From assembly GCF_030066995.1 (NCBI RefSeq), contig NZ_JASJAP010000001.1:62001-126000 (forward strand): 64,000 nucleotides of DNA, given 5' to 3'. Below, piece by piece: positions 1-8,786 of the stretch. A program made the translations under genes and the position numbers. This stretch comes from Erythrobacter sp. GTDB lineage: Bacteria > Pseudomonadota > Alphaproteobacteria > Sphingomonadales > Sphingomonadaceae. A model generated the notes under the pieces. It ran no database searches. It worked only from the letters and a program-made list of their open reading frames with translations, and was not told the origin of the DNA. Within the stretch, counting starts at the first letter, position 1. Each line of letters opens with the position of its first letter.

Positions 1-294
1 GAGGCCGGCCGGCGTCCTCAGTCCAACTGGGTCTCCAGTCGAACCGGTACGCCAGAAGCATCGTAACGCGCGATAGTCGCGCCGGTGCACACAGCCATCC
101 AACAAGGGCCAAGCTTATCTTGAGCCCGCCAGGTTGACCGGCAAACCGGGGATTGCGCGTACCGTGTCAATGACCGAGACGCGCGTCTGGTTCCTTAAGC
201 GAGTCCGGGGCCTCGTGACAAGTGTGTTGCACGTGCGAAGAGATGCCTTGTCCCAACTGAAGCGCGGCTTAACGAACGTCTTGACATTGCGCGC
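1..294. other. Left-edge stretch without a supportable gene
   Basis: I see no convincing gene, tRNA or repeat here. On the minus strand a frame opens after a stop near position 200 and closes with TGA at 18-20; an ATG at 96-98 would give a 26-residue peptide. Its composition is not obviously random, but it is too short and unsupported to call. The neighbouring cca gene ends at 295, reading leftward, and no clear hairpin plus T-run follows it. Confidence 0.4.
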
Positions 295-1473
295 TTATGT
301 CTTGCGCAATTCCTCATCGAGAAGGGCGGCAACGCGCGCAATATCCGGAAAGCCCTCCGCAACCCAGCGGCGCTCGATCCTTTGCAGAATTCGCGCGACC
401 TGCGGCCCGGCGGCGACGCCGCGCGCGACGATCTCACCGCCTTTGAGAGGGAAGGTGGGCGGGGTGAAACCGGTCAACACGCCCGCATCCTCGCCCAGCA
501 GGAGCAGGCGGTCCTGAGCGAACGCGACACCCAGCCTATAGGCCAGCGCTTTTGGGTTTGCCGGATCGTCCGCCTGGCGGTCCGCCGCGCTCACAAGCCG
601 GGCGCGCTGGGCCTTCGACAAACGCAGCCGCGCCGCGCAGGTCTCCGCGACTTCGGGCGAGGGCGGAAGCAGCGCGGCCAGACGCCGTATCGCGTTGCGC
701 GCGATACCCTGTTCGCCCTCGGCCCCGATCAGCGCGCCCAGATGCTCGACATGCTGGCGGCAGGCTTCGGGCAGGATCACACCCAGCACGCCGCGCTCGC
801 GCATGCGCGCGATGGTCGCGTGCGGATCGGGCAGGGAGAGAAGCTTGATCAGTTCATCGGCGATCCGTTCGCGGCTCAGGCCCTTCAGCGTATCGGCCAT
901 GGCCGCGCACGCGTCTTCGGCGACAGGGTCCAGTTCGGCGCCAAAGCGCGTCTGGAAGCGGTAATAGCGAAGGATGCGCAAATGATCCTCCGCGATCCGC
1001 TCCTTCGCCTCGCCGATGAACCGCACCCGGCGCGCGTCAAGGTCCGCAATCCCGCCAAAATAGTCTTCGATCTCATGGCTTTCCGGGTGGGCATAGAGCG
1101 CGTTGATGGTGAAGTCGCGGCGCGCGGCGTCCTCCCGCCATTCGGTCGCAAAAGCGATCGTCGCGCGCCTTCCATCGGTCGCAACATCGCGGCGCAGCGT
1201 TGTGATCTCGATCGGGCCGTCCTCGAACACCGCCGTCACCGTGCCGTGGTCGATGCCGGTGGGGACGATGCGAATGCCCGCTTGCCCGCATCGGTCGATG
1301 ACAGCGGCGGGCGTGTGCGTGGTCGCGCAGTCGATATCGTCCACCTCGACGCCAAGCAGCGTGTCGCGCACCGCCCCGCCGACCCAGCGGATATGATCGG
1401 CGCCAAGCGCGCGCGTAAGCGCGGCAAGGCCGGGCCGGGTGGTCCAGGAAGCGGCGGGCAAACGGTTCGTCAC
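295..1473 (-). CDS. cca: CCA tRNA nucleotidyltransferase
   Basis: Adds or repairs the 3'-terminal CCA of tRNAs in the cytoplasm, using CTP and ATP. The 392-residue product has the class II nucleotidyltransferase head: the GGAVRD loop (residues 32-37), the paired carboxylates in DDID (45-48) that bind the metals, and the RRDFTINALY motif (118-127) of polymerase-beta-like CCA enzymes. The rest is the helical neck/body domain, which contains RILRYYRF. The start is GTG, 9 bp after the stop of the Nudix gene, so the two are probably cotranscribed. Length is usual for alphaproteobacterial enzymes. A poly(A) polymerase of the same superfamily is the only real alternative. Confidence 0.95.
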   Translation of the reverse strand: MTNRLPAASWTTRPGLAALTRALGADHIRWVGGAVRDTLLGVEVDDIDCATTHTPAAVIDRCGQAGIRIVPTGIDHGTVTAVFEDGPIEITTLRRDVATDGRRATIAFATEWREDAARRDFTINALYAHPESHEIEDYFGGIADLDARRVRFIGEAKERIAEDHLRILRYYRFQTRFGAELDPVAEDACAAMADTLKGLSRERIADELIKLLSLPDPHATIARMRERGVLGVILPEACRQHVEHLGALIGAEGEQGIARNAIRRLAALLPPSPEVAETCAARLRLSKAQRARLVSAADRQADDPANPKALAYRLGVAFAQDRLLLLGEDAGVLTGFTPPTFPLKGGEIVARGVAAGPQVARILQRIERRWVAEGFPDIARVAALLDEELRKT

Positions 1474-1482
1474 GCGCCGCCG

Positions 1483-2082
1483 TTAATCGCGAAGCGCGCG
1501 CACATCAATCCGGCGCGCCAGATTGAGAATGATCGCCGCGGTCACGCCCCAGATCCGAAAGCCTTCGAAATCCATCTCGTAATAGCGCCGCCATTGCCCT
1601 TTCCAGTGGACCTCGCGTTCCTCCCAATTCGCGCGGGTGAGCAGGAGATCGAGCGGGGCTTCGAACCAGGCTTCGACCTCGCTGGGGCTGGGCGTCAGCG
1701 GCAGGTCCGGCGGCACCACGCCCAGCACCGGTGTGACCAGAAAGCCGGTACCGGTGTGGTAGAGATCGCTGGTTCCGATGACGCGCACCCGATCGCGTGG
1801 CAGAGCCAGTTCCTCATCGGCCTCGCGCAGGGCGGCGGCGACCGCGTCCTCGCCCGCATCGAGCTTGCCGCCGGGAAACGCCACTTGCCCCGGGTGATCG
1901 CGCATGCCGCGCGGGCGCTGGGTGAGGATGACGCCGGGCCTCTCGCGCTGTGTCACCGCGATCAGCACGGCGGCGGGCGTTGCGCTTCCCTGCGCCAGAT
2001 TGGCGTCGGTGAGCAGGTCGGGCACCTCGCGCGCGTGGCCTTCCTCATAGAGGCGCGATAGGCGTTCGAACATGGCCGCCAT
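1483..2082 (-). CDS. Nudix hydrolase, probable CoA pyrophosphatase
   Basis: Predicted to cleave the pyrophosphate bond of coenzyme A or a related nucleoside diphosphate derivative. The 199-residue protein has a full Nudix box, G-x5-E-x7-R-E-x2-E-E, beginning at GGKLDAGEDAV, preceded by the QRPRGMRDHPGQVAFPGG segment typical of CoA-type Nudix proteins (NUDT7/YeaB group). An ATG three codons downstream (MFERL) is an alternative start. It lies between DUF1285 and cca with gaps of 8-9 bp, as part of one minus-strand operon. Substrate assignment rests on family resemblance only. Confidence 0.88.
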   Translation of the reverse strand: MAAMFERLSRLYEEGHAREVPDLLTDANLAQGSATPAAVLIAVTQRERPGVILTQRPRGMRDHPGQVAFPGGKLDAGEDAVAAALREADEELALPRDRVRVIGTSDLYHTGTGFLVTPVLGVVPPDLPLTPSPSEVEAWFEAPLDLLLTRANWEEREVHWKGQWRRYYEMDFEGFRIWGVTAAIILNLARRIDVRALRD

Positions 2083-2090
2083 TTCTGGCC

Positions 2091-2642
2091 TTACGAGGCG
2101 ATCAGGGAGAAGATCGCCCCCTGGCTCGTCACCAGCCAGTCGTCGCCGCTCGTCTCCAGCGCAATCTCGGCAAGCTGGGTGTAGGTCGAGCGGTTCAGGC
2201 GCGCCTCGCAGCCGCGCCGAACGTGCAGGTATATTGCGGGCACTTCGGGATCGCCGGCCACGCGAAGGGGGTTGTCGGGTCCGGCAATGACGTCCTCATC
2301 GGTGTTGAGCCGAAAGGCGATGTCGCTGCCTTTCATCACGCAATCGGTAGCGATGAAGGCCGCATCGTCGACTTCGATGTGAAGCTTCTCGAACGGGCTC
2401 AAGAGCCAGTGCTGGCCCGCTTCGTCGCGCGTGAGCAGGCCGGAAAAGGCGCGCACCATGGCGGGGCGATGGATGACCCCGCCCTCGTGGTACCAGGTGC
2501 CATCGGCGGCGATGCGCATGGCGCTCTCGCCGATCTTTTGGGGGTTCCAGTCCTCGACCGGCGGCAGCTTGCGTGCCTCGACCGCCTGCGCGATTTCGGC
2601 GAGCGTCATTTCAGCGAGATAAGGCGGCGGGTCGTAGGGCAC
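2091..2642 (-). CDS. DUF1285 family protein
   Basis: A small cytoplasmic protein of the DUF1285 family, whose function is not established. The conserved core is visible as ESAMRIAADGTWYHEGGVI followed by RPAMVRAFSGLL and then a second half with the segment FRLNTDEDVIAGPDNPLR. The start is uncertain. The frame is open back to an ATG at 2786, but that would overlap the GNAT gene by 130 bp and add a Cys/Arg-rich stretch unlike the family. I chose the GTG at 2640-2642, 13 bp after the GNAT stop, which gives 183 residues beginning MPYDPPPYLAEM; an ATG near 2606 is also possible. Nudix and cca follow with short gaps. Confidence 0.8.
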   Translation of the reverse strand: MPYDPPPYLAEMTLAEIAQAVEARKLPPVEDWNPQKIGESAMRIAADGTWYHEGGVIHRPAMVRAFSGLLTRDEAGQHWLLSPFEKLHIEVDDAAFIATDCVMKGSDIAFRLNTDEDVIAGPDNPLRVAGDPEVPAIYLHVRRGCEARLNRSTYTQLAEIALETSGDDWLVTSQGAIFSLIAS

Positions 2643-2655
2643 GGGGTCTATAACG

Positions 2656-3252
2656 TCAGCCGCGCTTGCCGGGTTCCGTAGCGCTTTTGTCGGCCATTTC
2701 AGGCCCTTCCTGCCACGGCGCGAGCATGCCTTGCGCGGGCATGGCGGGCAGGGCCTGCCCCCGCGCCAGCAGCCGTTCAGGCTCAAAGGGGCCGGGGCAT
2801 TGCCACCCGCCCGTCATCGCCGCAGAAAAGCCCCAGCGAGAGTAATAGTCCGCATCGCCGATCAGCACCTGCGCGAACGGCGTCTGTCCTTCGGCGGCGA
2901 GCCGCGCTTCGGCGTCGAGCATCGCAGCCATCAGCCCGATGCCAAAGCCTTCGCCCTGCCGCTCGGGCAGGACCGCGACGGGACCGACCATGATCAGCGG
3001 CAGCGCGCGCGCCTGGGGGTCCACCAGGGCGATGGGATAACACTGGATCGTACCCACCAGCCTTTCATCGGTGTCGAGCGCGGCAAAGCTGAGCGCGGAG
3101 AGCCAGTCCATCCCCGCGCGGATGCGATAGGCGGTGCGCGCGTGGCGGTCCTCGCCGAACACGCGGTCGAGCAATTCCTCGACCATCGCTTGCGGAACGG
3201 CGGTGAGCGGGATCAGGCTTGAGGTGTTGTCGTTGTCAGGGGTGTTGGCCAT
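2656..3252 (-). CDS. GNAT family N-acetyltransferase
   Basis: Predicted acetyl-CoA-dependent N-acyltransferase of 198 residues; the substrate is unknown. Motif A of the GNAT fold is present in the stretch MVGPVAVLPERQGEGFGIG, where the Q/R-x-x-G-x-G/A-like pyrophosphate-binding turn is QGEGFGIG. A later DADYYSRWGFS segment fits motif B (the FY..GF signature) and places it near the YhbS-like acetyltransferases. It is probably the first gene of the minus-strand cluster GNAT-DUF1285-Nudix-cca. The upstream neighbour on the same strand, the sugar dehydrogenase, ends 17 bp away and may belong to the same transcript. Confidence 0.85.
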   Translation of the reverse strand: MANTPDNDNTSSLIPLTAVPQAMVEELLDRVFGEDRHARTAYRIRAGMDWLSALSFAALDTDERLVGTIQCYPIALVDPQARALPLIMVGPVAVLPERQGEGFGIGLMAAMLDAEARLAAEGQTPFAQVLIGDADYYSRWGFSAAMTGGWQCPGPFEPERLLARGQALPAMPAQGMLAPWQEGPEMADKSATEPGKRG

Positions 3253-3269
3253 GGCGGCGCGTGTCTAAC

Positions 3270-4433
3270 TCACATCGTCACTTTCAGGATACGGCCATCC
3301 TTGCCGTCTTCGGCCAGCCAGATCGCACCATCGGGGCCCTGCTCGATCGAGCGCAGGCGATTGTCGAAGGCGTAGCGTTCCTCTTCGCTGGCCGCCTCGC
3401 CGTTCAGCGCGACGCGCACCAGCGCCTTGGTCTTGAGCCCGGTGATCAGCGCCTGGCCGTTCCACGGGCCGAACATCTCGCCATCGTAGATGATCATATC
3501 GCCCGGCGCGATGACGGGCGTCCAATGGATCGCGGGCTTGATGAATCCGTCATCGGCGGTGTGATCGGGGATGTCCGAGCCGTTGTAGTTTATGCCGTAA
3601 GAGCGGGTGGGCCAGCCGTAATTGTTCGCGCGCTCAACGCGGTTGAGTTCGTCGCCGCCCTTGGGGCCGTGTTCGACCTCCCACAGCGTGCCGTCGGGCG
3701 CAAAATCCATGCCCAGAATGTTGCGATGGCCGTACGACCAGATTTCCGGCGGCACGCCGTCCTGGTCGGCGAACGGGTTCCCCGCAGCGGGCGTCCCGTC
3801 GAGGTTCAGGCGCACAATCGTGCCCAGCGTGTTGGTCAGATCCTGCGCGGGCGTCTGCTTCTGGCGGTCGCCGCTGGCGACAAAGAGGTATTGTCCATCG
3901 GGCGAGATTTGGAGCCGGTGCGAATAGTGGCCGCGCCCGGTCACCTTTGGCCCCTGACGCCAGATCACTTCGAGCCCTTCGATTGCGCAGCTCGCCTCAC
4001 CGGTCTCGTCCTTGCACCGCAGCAGGCCTTTGCCCACCGCCGCGCCGCGCGTGTTGTCCTCGCCCGCTTCGGCCCAGCTCAGATAGATGGTGCGGCCATC
4101 GTCGCGCTCCGCTTCGCTTTCAAGGAAGGCGATGTCGCCCAGACCGCCCTGGCCGCCATAATCGACCTCGGGCGTGCCGGTAATGGTCACGACTTCGCCC
4201 GTGTCGGTTTTCATGAGCTTGAGCGCGCCGGACTTTTCCGTGATCGCCAGCGTGGTGGTGCCGGGCAGGAATTCGATCGCCCAGGGCTGGTCGAATGCGC
4301 CCATGGGCTCCACGCTCAGACCAGCCTCAGCCGTCGGCACGCCGGGGGTATCCCCATCTTGCGCCAGCGCACAGCTTGCCAGCGCGGCGGCGGAAAGGGA
4401 GAGTGCAAGGGGCAGCTTGGAGAGTGTTTTCAT
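3270..4433 (-). CDS. PQQ-dependent sugar dehydrogenase family protein (GSDH fold)
   Basis: A 387-residue exported six-bladed propeller of the glucose/sorbosone dehydrogenase family, probably oxidising an aldose or similar substrate in the periplasm with PQQ. Recognisable segments are WAIEFLPG near the N-terminus, SHRLQISPDGQYLFVASGD, then EIWSYGHRNILGMDFAP and the late EHGPKGGDELN segment. The N-terminus MKTLSKLPLALSLSAAALASC is a signal sequence; LASC fits a lipobox, so a lipoprotein is possible. The start ATG (4433-4431) overlaps the ATG of rnhB on the other strand within one CATG. An upstream in-frame ATG at 4607 is rejected because it would place the signal peptide internally. Family members without PQQ activity exist. 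Confidence 0.87.
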   Translation of the reverse strand: MKTLSKLPLALSLSAAALASCALAQDGDTPGVPTAEAGLSVEPMGAFDQPWAIEFLPGTTTLAITEKSGALKLMKTDTGEVVTITGTPEVDYGGQGGLGDIAFLESEAERDDGRTIYLSWAEAGEDNTRGAAVGKGLLRCKDETGEASCAIEGLEVIWRQGPKVTGRGHYSHRLQISPDGQYLFVASGDRQKQTPAQDLTNTLGTIVRLNLDGTPAAGNPFADQDGVPPEIWSYGHRNILGMDFAPDGTLWEVEHGPKGGDELNRVERANNYGWPTRSYGINYNGSDIPDHTADDGFIKPAIHWTPVIAPGDMIIYDGEMFGPWNGQALITGLKTKALVRVALNGEAASEEERYAFDNRLRSIEQGPDGAIWLAEDGKDGRILKVTM

Positions 4434-5067
4434 GACAGCGAGTGCTCCGGTCTTCGATTGGGATACCCGACCGCTTGTCATCGGTGTTGACGAAGCGGGG
4501 CGCGGGCCGCTTGCCGGACCGGTCGTGGCCGCGGCGTGCGTTTTGGGCCTGAAAGATGGCGAGGCCGTACTCCCTGGCCTGAACGATTCCAAGAAATTAT
4601 CGCCCAAGCGCCGCGCAGGCCTCGAAAAAGCGATCCGTTCAAGCAGCGTGTTCGCGATCGCGGTTGCGGAACCGGACGAGATCGACCGGGTGAATATCTT
4701 TCAGGCGACCATGCTGGCGATGACGCGCTGCGTGGACGAACTGGCGCACGCTCTCGCGGCGCCGCCCGAAATGGTCTTGATCGACGGAAACCAGACGCCC
4801 GAGGGGCGGTGCGCAGACTGGCGATGGCCCGCACGCGCGATTGTGGGGGGCGACGGGATCGAACCGGCGATCAGCGCCGCCTCCATCCTCGCCAAGGAGC
4901 ATCGCGACCGCCTGATGATCGCCGCGGCTGAGCGTCATCCGCAATATGGCTGGGAACGCAACAAGGGGTACGGGACCAAGGATCACATGGAAGCTCTGCG
5001 CCTCCATGGTCCAACGCCGCTGCACCGGCGCTCTTTCGCGCCCGTCGCGCAGGCGACGCTTCTTTGA
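4432..5067 (+). CDS. rnhB: Ribonuclease HII
   Basis: Cleaves RNA of RNA-DNA hybrids, including single ribonucleotides in DNA. The 211-residue product has the catalytic DEAGRG motif inside GVDEAGRGPLAGPVVAAA, followed by DSKKLSPKRR, the second-site LIDGN motif and the late AKEHRDRLM motif carrying the final carboxylate region. The start is the ATG at 4432, the only plausible one before the catalytic motif. A GGAGAG lies about 9 bp upstream, inside the coding sequence of the divergent dehydrogenase. In many alphaproteobacteria rnhB sits next to ccrM; here a cation antiporter lies between them. Confidence 0.95.
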   Translation: MTASAPVFDWDTRPLVIGVDEAGRGPLAGPVVAAACVLGLKDGEAVLPGLNDSKKLSPKRRAGLEKAIRSSSVFAIAVAEPDEIDRVNIFQATMLAMTRCVDELAHALAAPPEMVLIDGNQTPEGRCADWRWPARAIVGGDGIEPAISAASILAKEHRDRLMIAAAERHPQYGWERNKGYGTKDHMEALRLHGPTPLHRRSFAPVAQATLL

Positions 5068-5140
5068 AAGGCGACGCTGTTCTGAGAGGCGATGGGGAGG
5101 CTTTGCTCAAACCCCGCGAGTGCCCTAAGCGCCCACAGCC

Positions 5141-6124
5141 ATGCTGAACGCGATTCTTCTGAGCCTTGCCGGTCTGGTTGGCCTGGCCGTTGGCGGCGAA
5201 CTGCTGGTTCGCGGCGCGGTGGGGATTGCGCAAAAGCTTGGCGTCTCGACGCTTGTGACCGGGCTCGTGATCGTCGGCTTTGCAACCTCGATGCCCGAAA
5301 TGGTCGCGAGCGTGCAGGCCGCGCTTTCGGGATCGCCCGAGATCGCCTGGGGTAATGTCGTCGGCTCCAATCTGGCGAACACGCTGCTCATCCTTGGCAC
5401 CTCCGCGCTCGTCATGCCGATCGCGCTGACAGGATCGGGGCGGCGCGACGCGGTGGTGGCCTTGGCCGCGACGCTGCTTCTCTGGGGCCTCGCAGCCTCC
5501 GGGGCGGGCGCGCAGTGGATCGGGATCGCGCTGCTGGCGGGCATCCTCGCCTATATCGTCTGGCGCTACTTTTTTCCCGGCGAGAGCGCCCTCGAAGAGC
5601 CGGGGCAAAGCGCCAAGGTGAACGGCTTGCTGGCGGGCAGCCTGTTTGTGGCCGGGCTCGTCATCCTCGTGCTGGGTGGTCAGGCGCTGGTGGAAGGGGC
5701 GATCGCGCTGGCGACGATTTTCAAGGTGCCCGAGACCGTGATTGGCCTGACCGTCGTCGCGGTCGGCACCTCGCTTCCCGAATTGGCCGCCTCGATCGCG
5801 GCGGCTCTGCGCGGCAAATCGGGGCTGGCGCTGGGCAATGTCGTGGGATCGAACATCTACAACATCCTGCTGATCGGCGGCGCCACCATGAGCATCGCGC
5901 CGCAGCCCTTGCCGGAAGACCTTCTGGCGCTGCAATTGCCGCTGCTCGCCGCGAGCGCGGCGGCGCTGCTGGCGCTGTTGTGGTTCGCCAAAGGGATCGG
6001 ACGGCTGCTCGGCGCGGCGCTCCTGATCGGCTTTACGGCCAATGTGATCCTCGTTTTCGTCCTGCCCGGCGAGGCCGCGGCCGACGCAACCCAAATCGGG
6101 CAAGTGGCCGAGTCTTTCCGGTAA
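5141..6124 (+). CDS. Calcium/sodium antiporter (CaCA family, YrbG-like)
   Basis: Inner-membrane exchanger of 327 residues with about ten hydrophobic segments. The two inverted alpha-repeats that form the ion path are clear: GFATSMPEM...GNVVGSN in the N-terminal half and AVGTSLPEL...GNVVGSN in the C-terminal half, each with the Glu typical of Na+/Ca2+ exchangers. Length and topology match bacterial YrbG-like proteins. It lies alone on the plus strand between rnhB and the ccrM promoter region. Ion specificity cannot be read from sequence; K+ dependence or other divalents are possible. Confidence 0.93.
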   Translation: MLNAILLSLAGLVGLAVGGELLVRGAVGIAQKLGVSTLVTGLVIVGFATSMPEMVASVQAALSGSPEIAWGNVVGSNLANTLLILGTSALVMPIALTGSGRRDAVVALAATLLLWGLAASGAGAQWIGIALLAGILAYIVWRYFFPGESALEEPGQSAKVNGLLAGSLFVAGLVILVLGGQALVEGAIALATIFKVPETVIGLTVVAVGTSLPELAASIAAALRGKSGLALGNVVGSNIYNILLIGGATMSIAPQPLPEDLLALQLPLLAASAAALLALLWFAKGIGRLLGAALLIGFTANVILVFVLPGEAAADATQIGQVAESFR

Positions 6125-6138
6125 CACCCCCTTATCTG

Positions 6139-7528
<1,390 letters not shown>

Positions 7529-7752
7529 GCGGCCTTCCAGGTTTGTGGCGTTGTTGTAACGCTTTGTGACGAAGCTGAACCTCCAATTAATTGAAATTTC
7601 AACGTAATTTCTTGTCGCTTGGTTGCAGTTCATTTGCATCCGCAGCGCAAACCTGCTCGTGCCCGCGCATGGCTCGGGCCGGGATCCGGGCCGAATTGGG
7701 GGCTTTCATGCGCGGCGCCTCGGCTCCGCGTGTCACTAAAAGGAGGCCAAAA

Positions 7753-8541
7753 ATGCCACACAACACGTTCACCTATCTCGTCGCTTGCAGCGCCGCCGTT
7801 CTGGCGCTCGCACTGCCCGCGCAGGCCAAGGCGGAGGGGCCGTATATCGGCCTGAGCGGCGGCGTCGCGCTGCCCGAAGACAGCCGCAACGCCGGTCAGT
7901 TCGATGAAACGGTACCCGCCACGGCGGACTTCGACGCCATTGCGGCCGACACCACGCTCGACTGGAACACGGAGTACGACACCGGCTTCGCTATCAACGG
8001 CCAGGTGGGCTACGCCTTCGACAACGGTTTGCGCGTCGAAGCCGAGCTTGCCTACTCCAAATACGATGTCGACACGCATAGCGGCCTCACGGTCGGCGGC
8101 GCCGATATCGACACGGTGGATGTTGCGGTTCTCACCCGCGAACCCGCGGACGCGTCCAACCCCACCGTTGGCGAGGTCATCGCCGACGGGCAGGGCGACG
8201 TCACCAATGTCGGCCTGTTCGCGAATGTCTTCTACGACATCAACACCGGCAGCGGCTTCAAGCCCTATGTCGGCGCGGGCGCGGGCTATCAGTGGAGCGA
8301 TGTCGAGTATGAGCCCTCGAGCGTCGATGTGGCGGACGACGAGGATGGCGCGCTGGCCTATCAGCTGATGGCCGGCGCAAGCTTCGAGGTGACCGAGCGG
8401 ATCGAGCTGTTCGGCCAGTACACCTGGCGCGATTCGTTCGAAGACACCGATGTCGCGCTGAACCTGTTGCCCGCGACGCTGGGCGTCGAGACCGGTCAGT
8501 CGCTGGTGACTGCGGGCGTGCGCGTGAAACTGGGGAGCTGA
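7753..8541 (+). CDS. Outer-membrane beta-barrel protein (opacity/Omp25-like)
   Basis: Secreted 262-residue protein predicted to form a small eight-stranded barrel in the outer membrane. A signal peptide (hydrophobic run ACSAAVLALALPAQAKA) precedes GPYIGLSGGVALPED, the usual first strand. Later strands include NGQVGYAFDNGLRVEAELAY, GLFANVFYDIN and the C-terminal SLVTAGVRVKLGS. The start is the ATG at 7753, nine bases after the first base of a near-perfect AGGAGG; a longer open frame back to 7591 has no signal sequence at its front. It is followed by a good terminator at 8570, so it is probably monocistronic. Specific function unknown. Confidence 0.88.
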   Translation: MPHNTFTYLVACSAAVLALALPAQAKAEGPYIGLSGGVALPEDSRNAGQFDETVPATADFDAIAADTTLDWNTEYDTGFAINGQVGYAFDNGLRVEAELAYSKYDVDTHSGLTVGGADIDTVDVAVLTREPADASNPTVGEVIADGQGDVTNVGLFANVFYDINTGSGFKPYVGAGAGYQWSDVEYEPSSVDVADDEDGALAYQLMAGASFEVTERIELFGQYTWRDSFEDTDVALNLLPATLGVETGQSLVTAGVRVKLGS

Positions 8542-8569
8542 GTGCGCGCATCGCCAACTGCGCTAAACG

Positions 8570-8606
8570 AAGGGGCCGGGCCGCGTGGGTTCGGCCCCTT
8601 TTCTTT
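8570..8606 (+). terminator. Rho-independent terminator after the beta-barrel gene
   Basis: A GC-rich hairpin, AAGGGGCCG paired with CGGCCCCTT, is followed by TTTTCTTT. It lies about 30 bp after the stop of the barrel gene on the plus strand. Confidence 0.85.
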
Positions 8607-8685
8607 GCGTTCAACGCGTCGCGGCGCGCGGGCGACTGGTGTGATTTTGCGGGTGTGCTAGCACGCAGCGCGAAACTCGGACCCG

Positions 8686-8775
8686 CCAGAACCACAAAAG
8701 CCAGAACCACAAAAGCCAGAACCCCAAAAGCCAGAACCCCAAAAGCCAGAACCCCAGAAGCCAGAACTCCAGGAG
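8686..8775 (+). repeat. 15-bp tandem repeat upstream of flavin oxidoreductase
   Basis: Six head-to-tail copies of a 15-bp unit (CCAGAACCCCAAAAG and close variants) from 8686 to 8775. The last copy is degenerate and supplies the AGGAGG used as Shine-Dalgarno by the next gene. The array is open in the frame of that gene and would encode ARTPK-type pentapeptides if translation began at the GTG at 8655. It resembles the ccrM repeat in unit length and sequence. Confidence 0.9.
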
Positions 8776-8786
8776 GACGCGCGCTC

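Noticed and set aside
18..98. A 26-residue minus-strand open frame at the left edge
   Set aside because: Composition looks natural but it has no Shine-Dalgarno, no length and no recognisable family; the rest of its context is outside the window.
382..2061. A 559-codon plus-strand open frame opposite cca and the Nudix gene
   Set aside because: It is antisense to two clear gene families. Its translation is Arg/Gly/Asp-rich with no family resemblance, as expected from high-GC shadow frames.
2643..2786. N-terminal extension of the DUF1285 protein to the ATG at 2786
   Set aside because: It would overlap the GNAT gene by 130 bp and encode a Cys/Arg-rich segment foreign to the family.
8686..8775. 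Regular repeats considered as a CRISPR array
   Set aside because: Units are contiguous with no spacers and only 15 bp long, and no cas genes are present.
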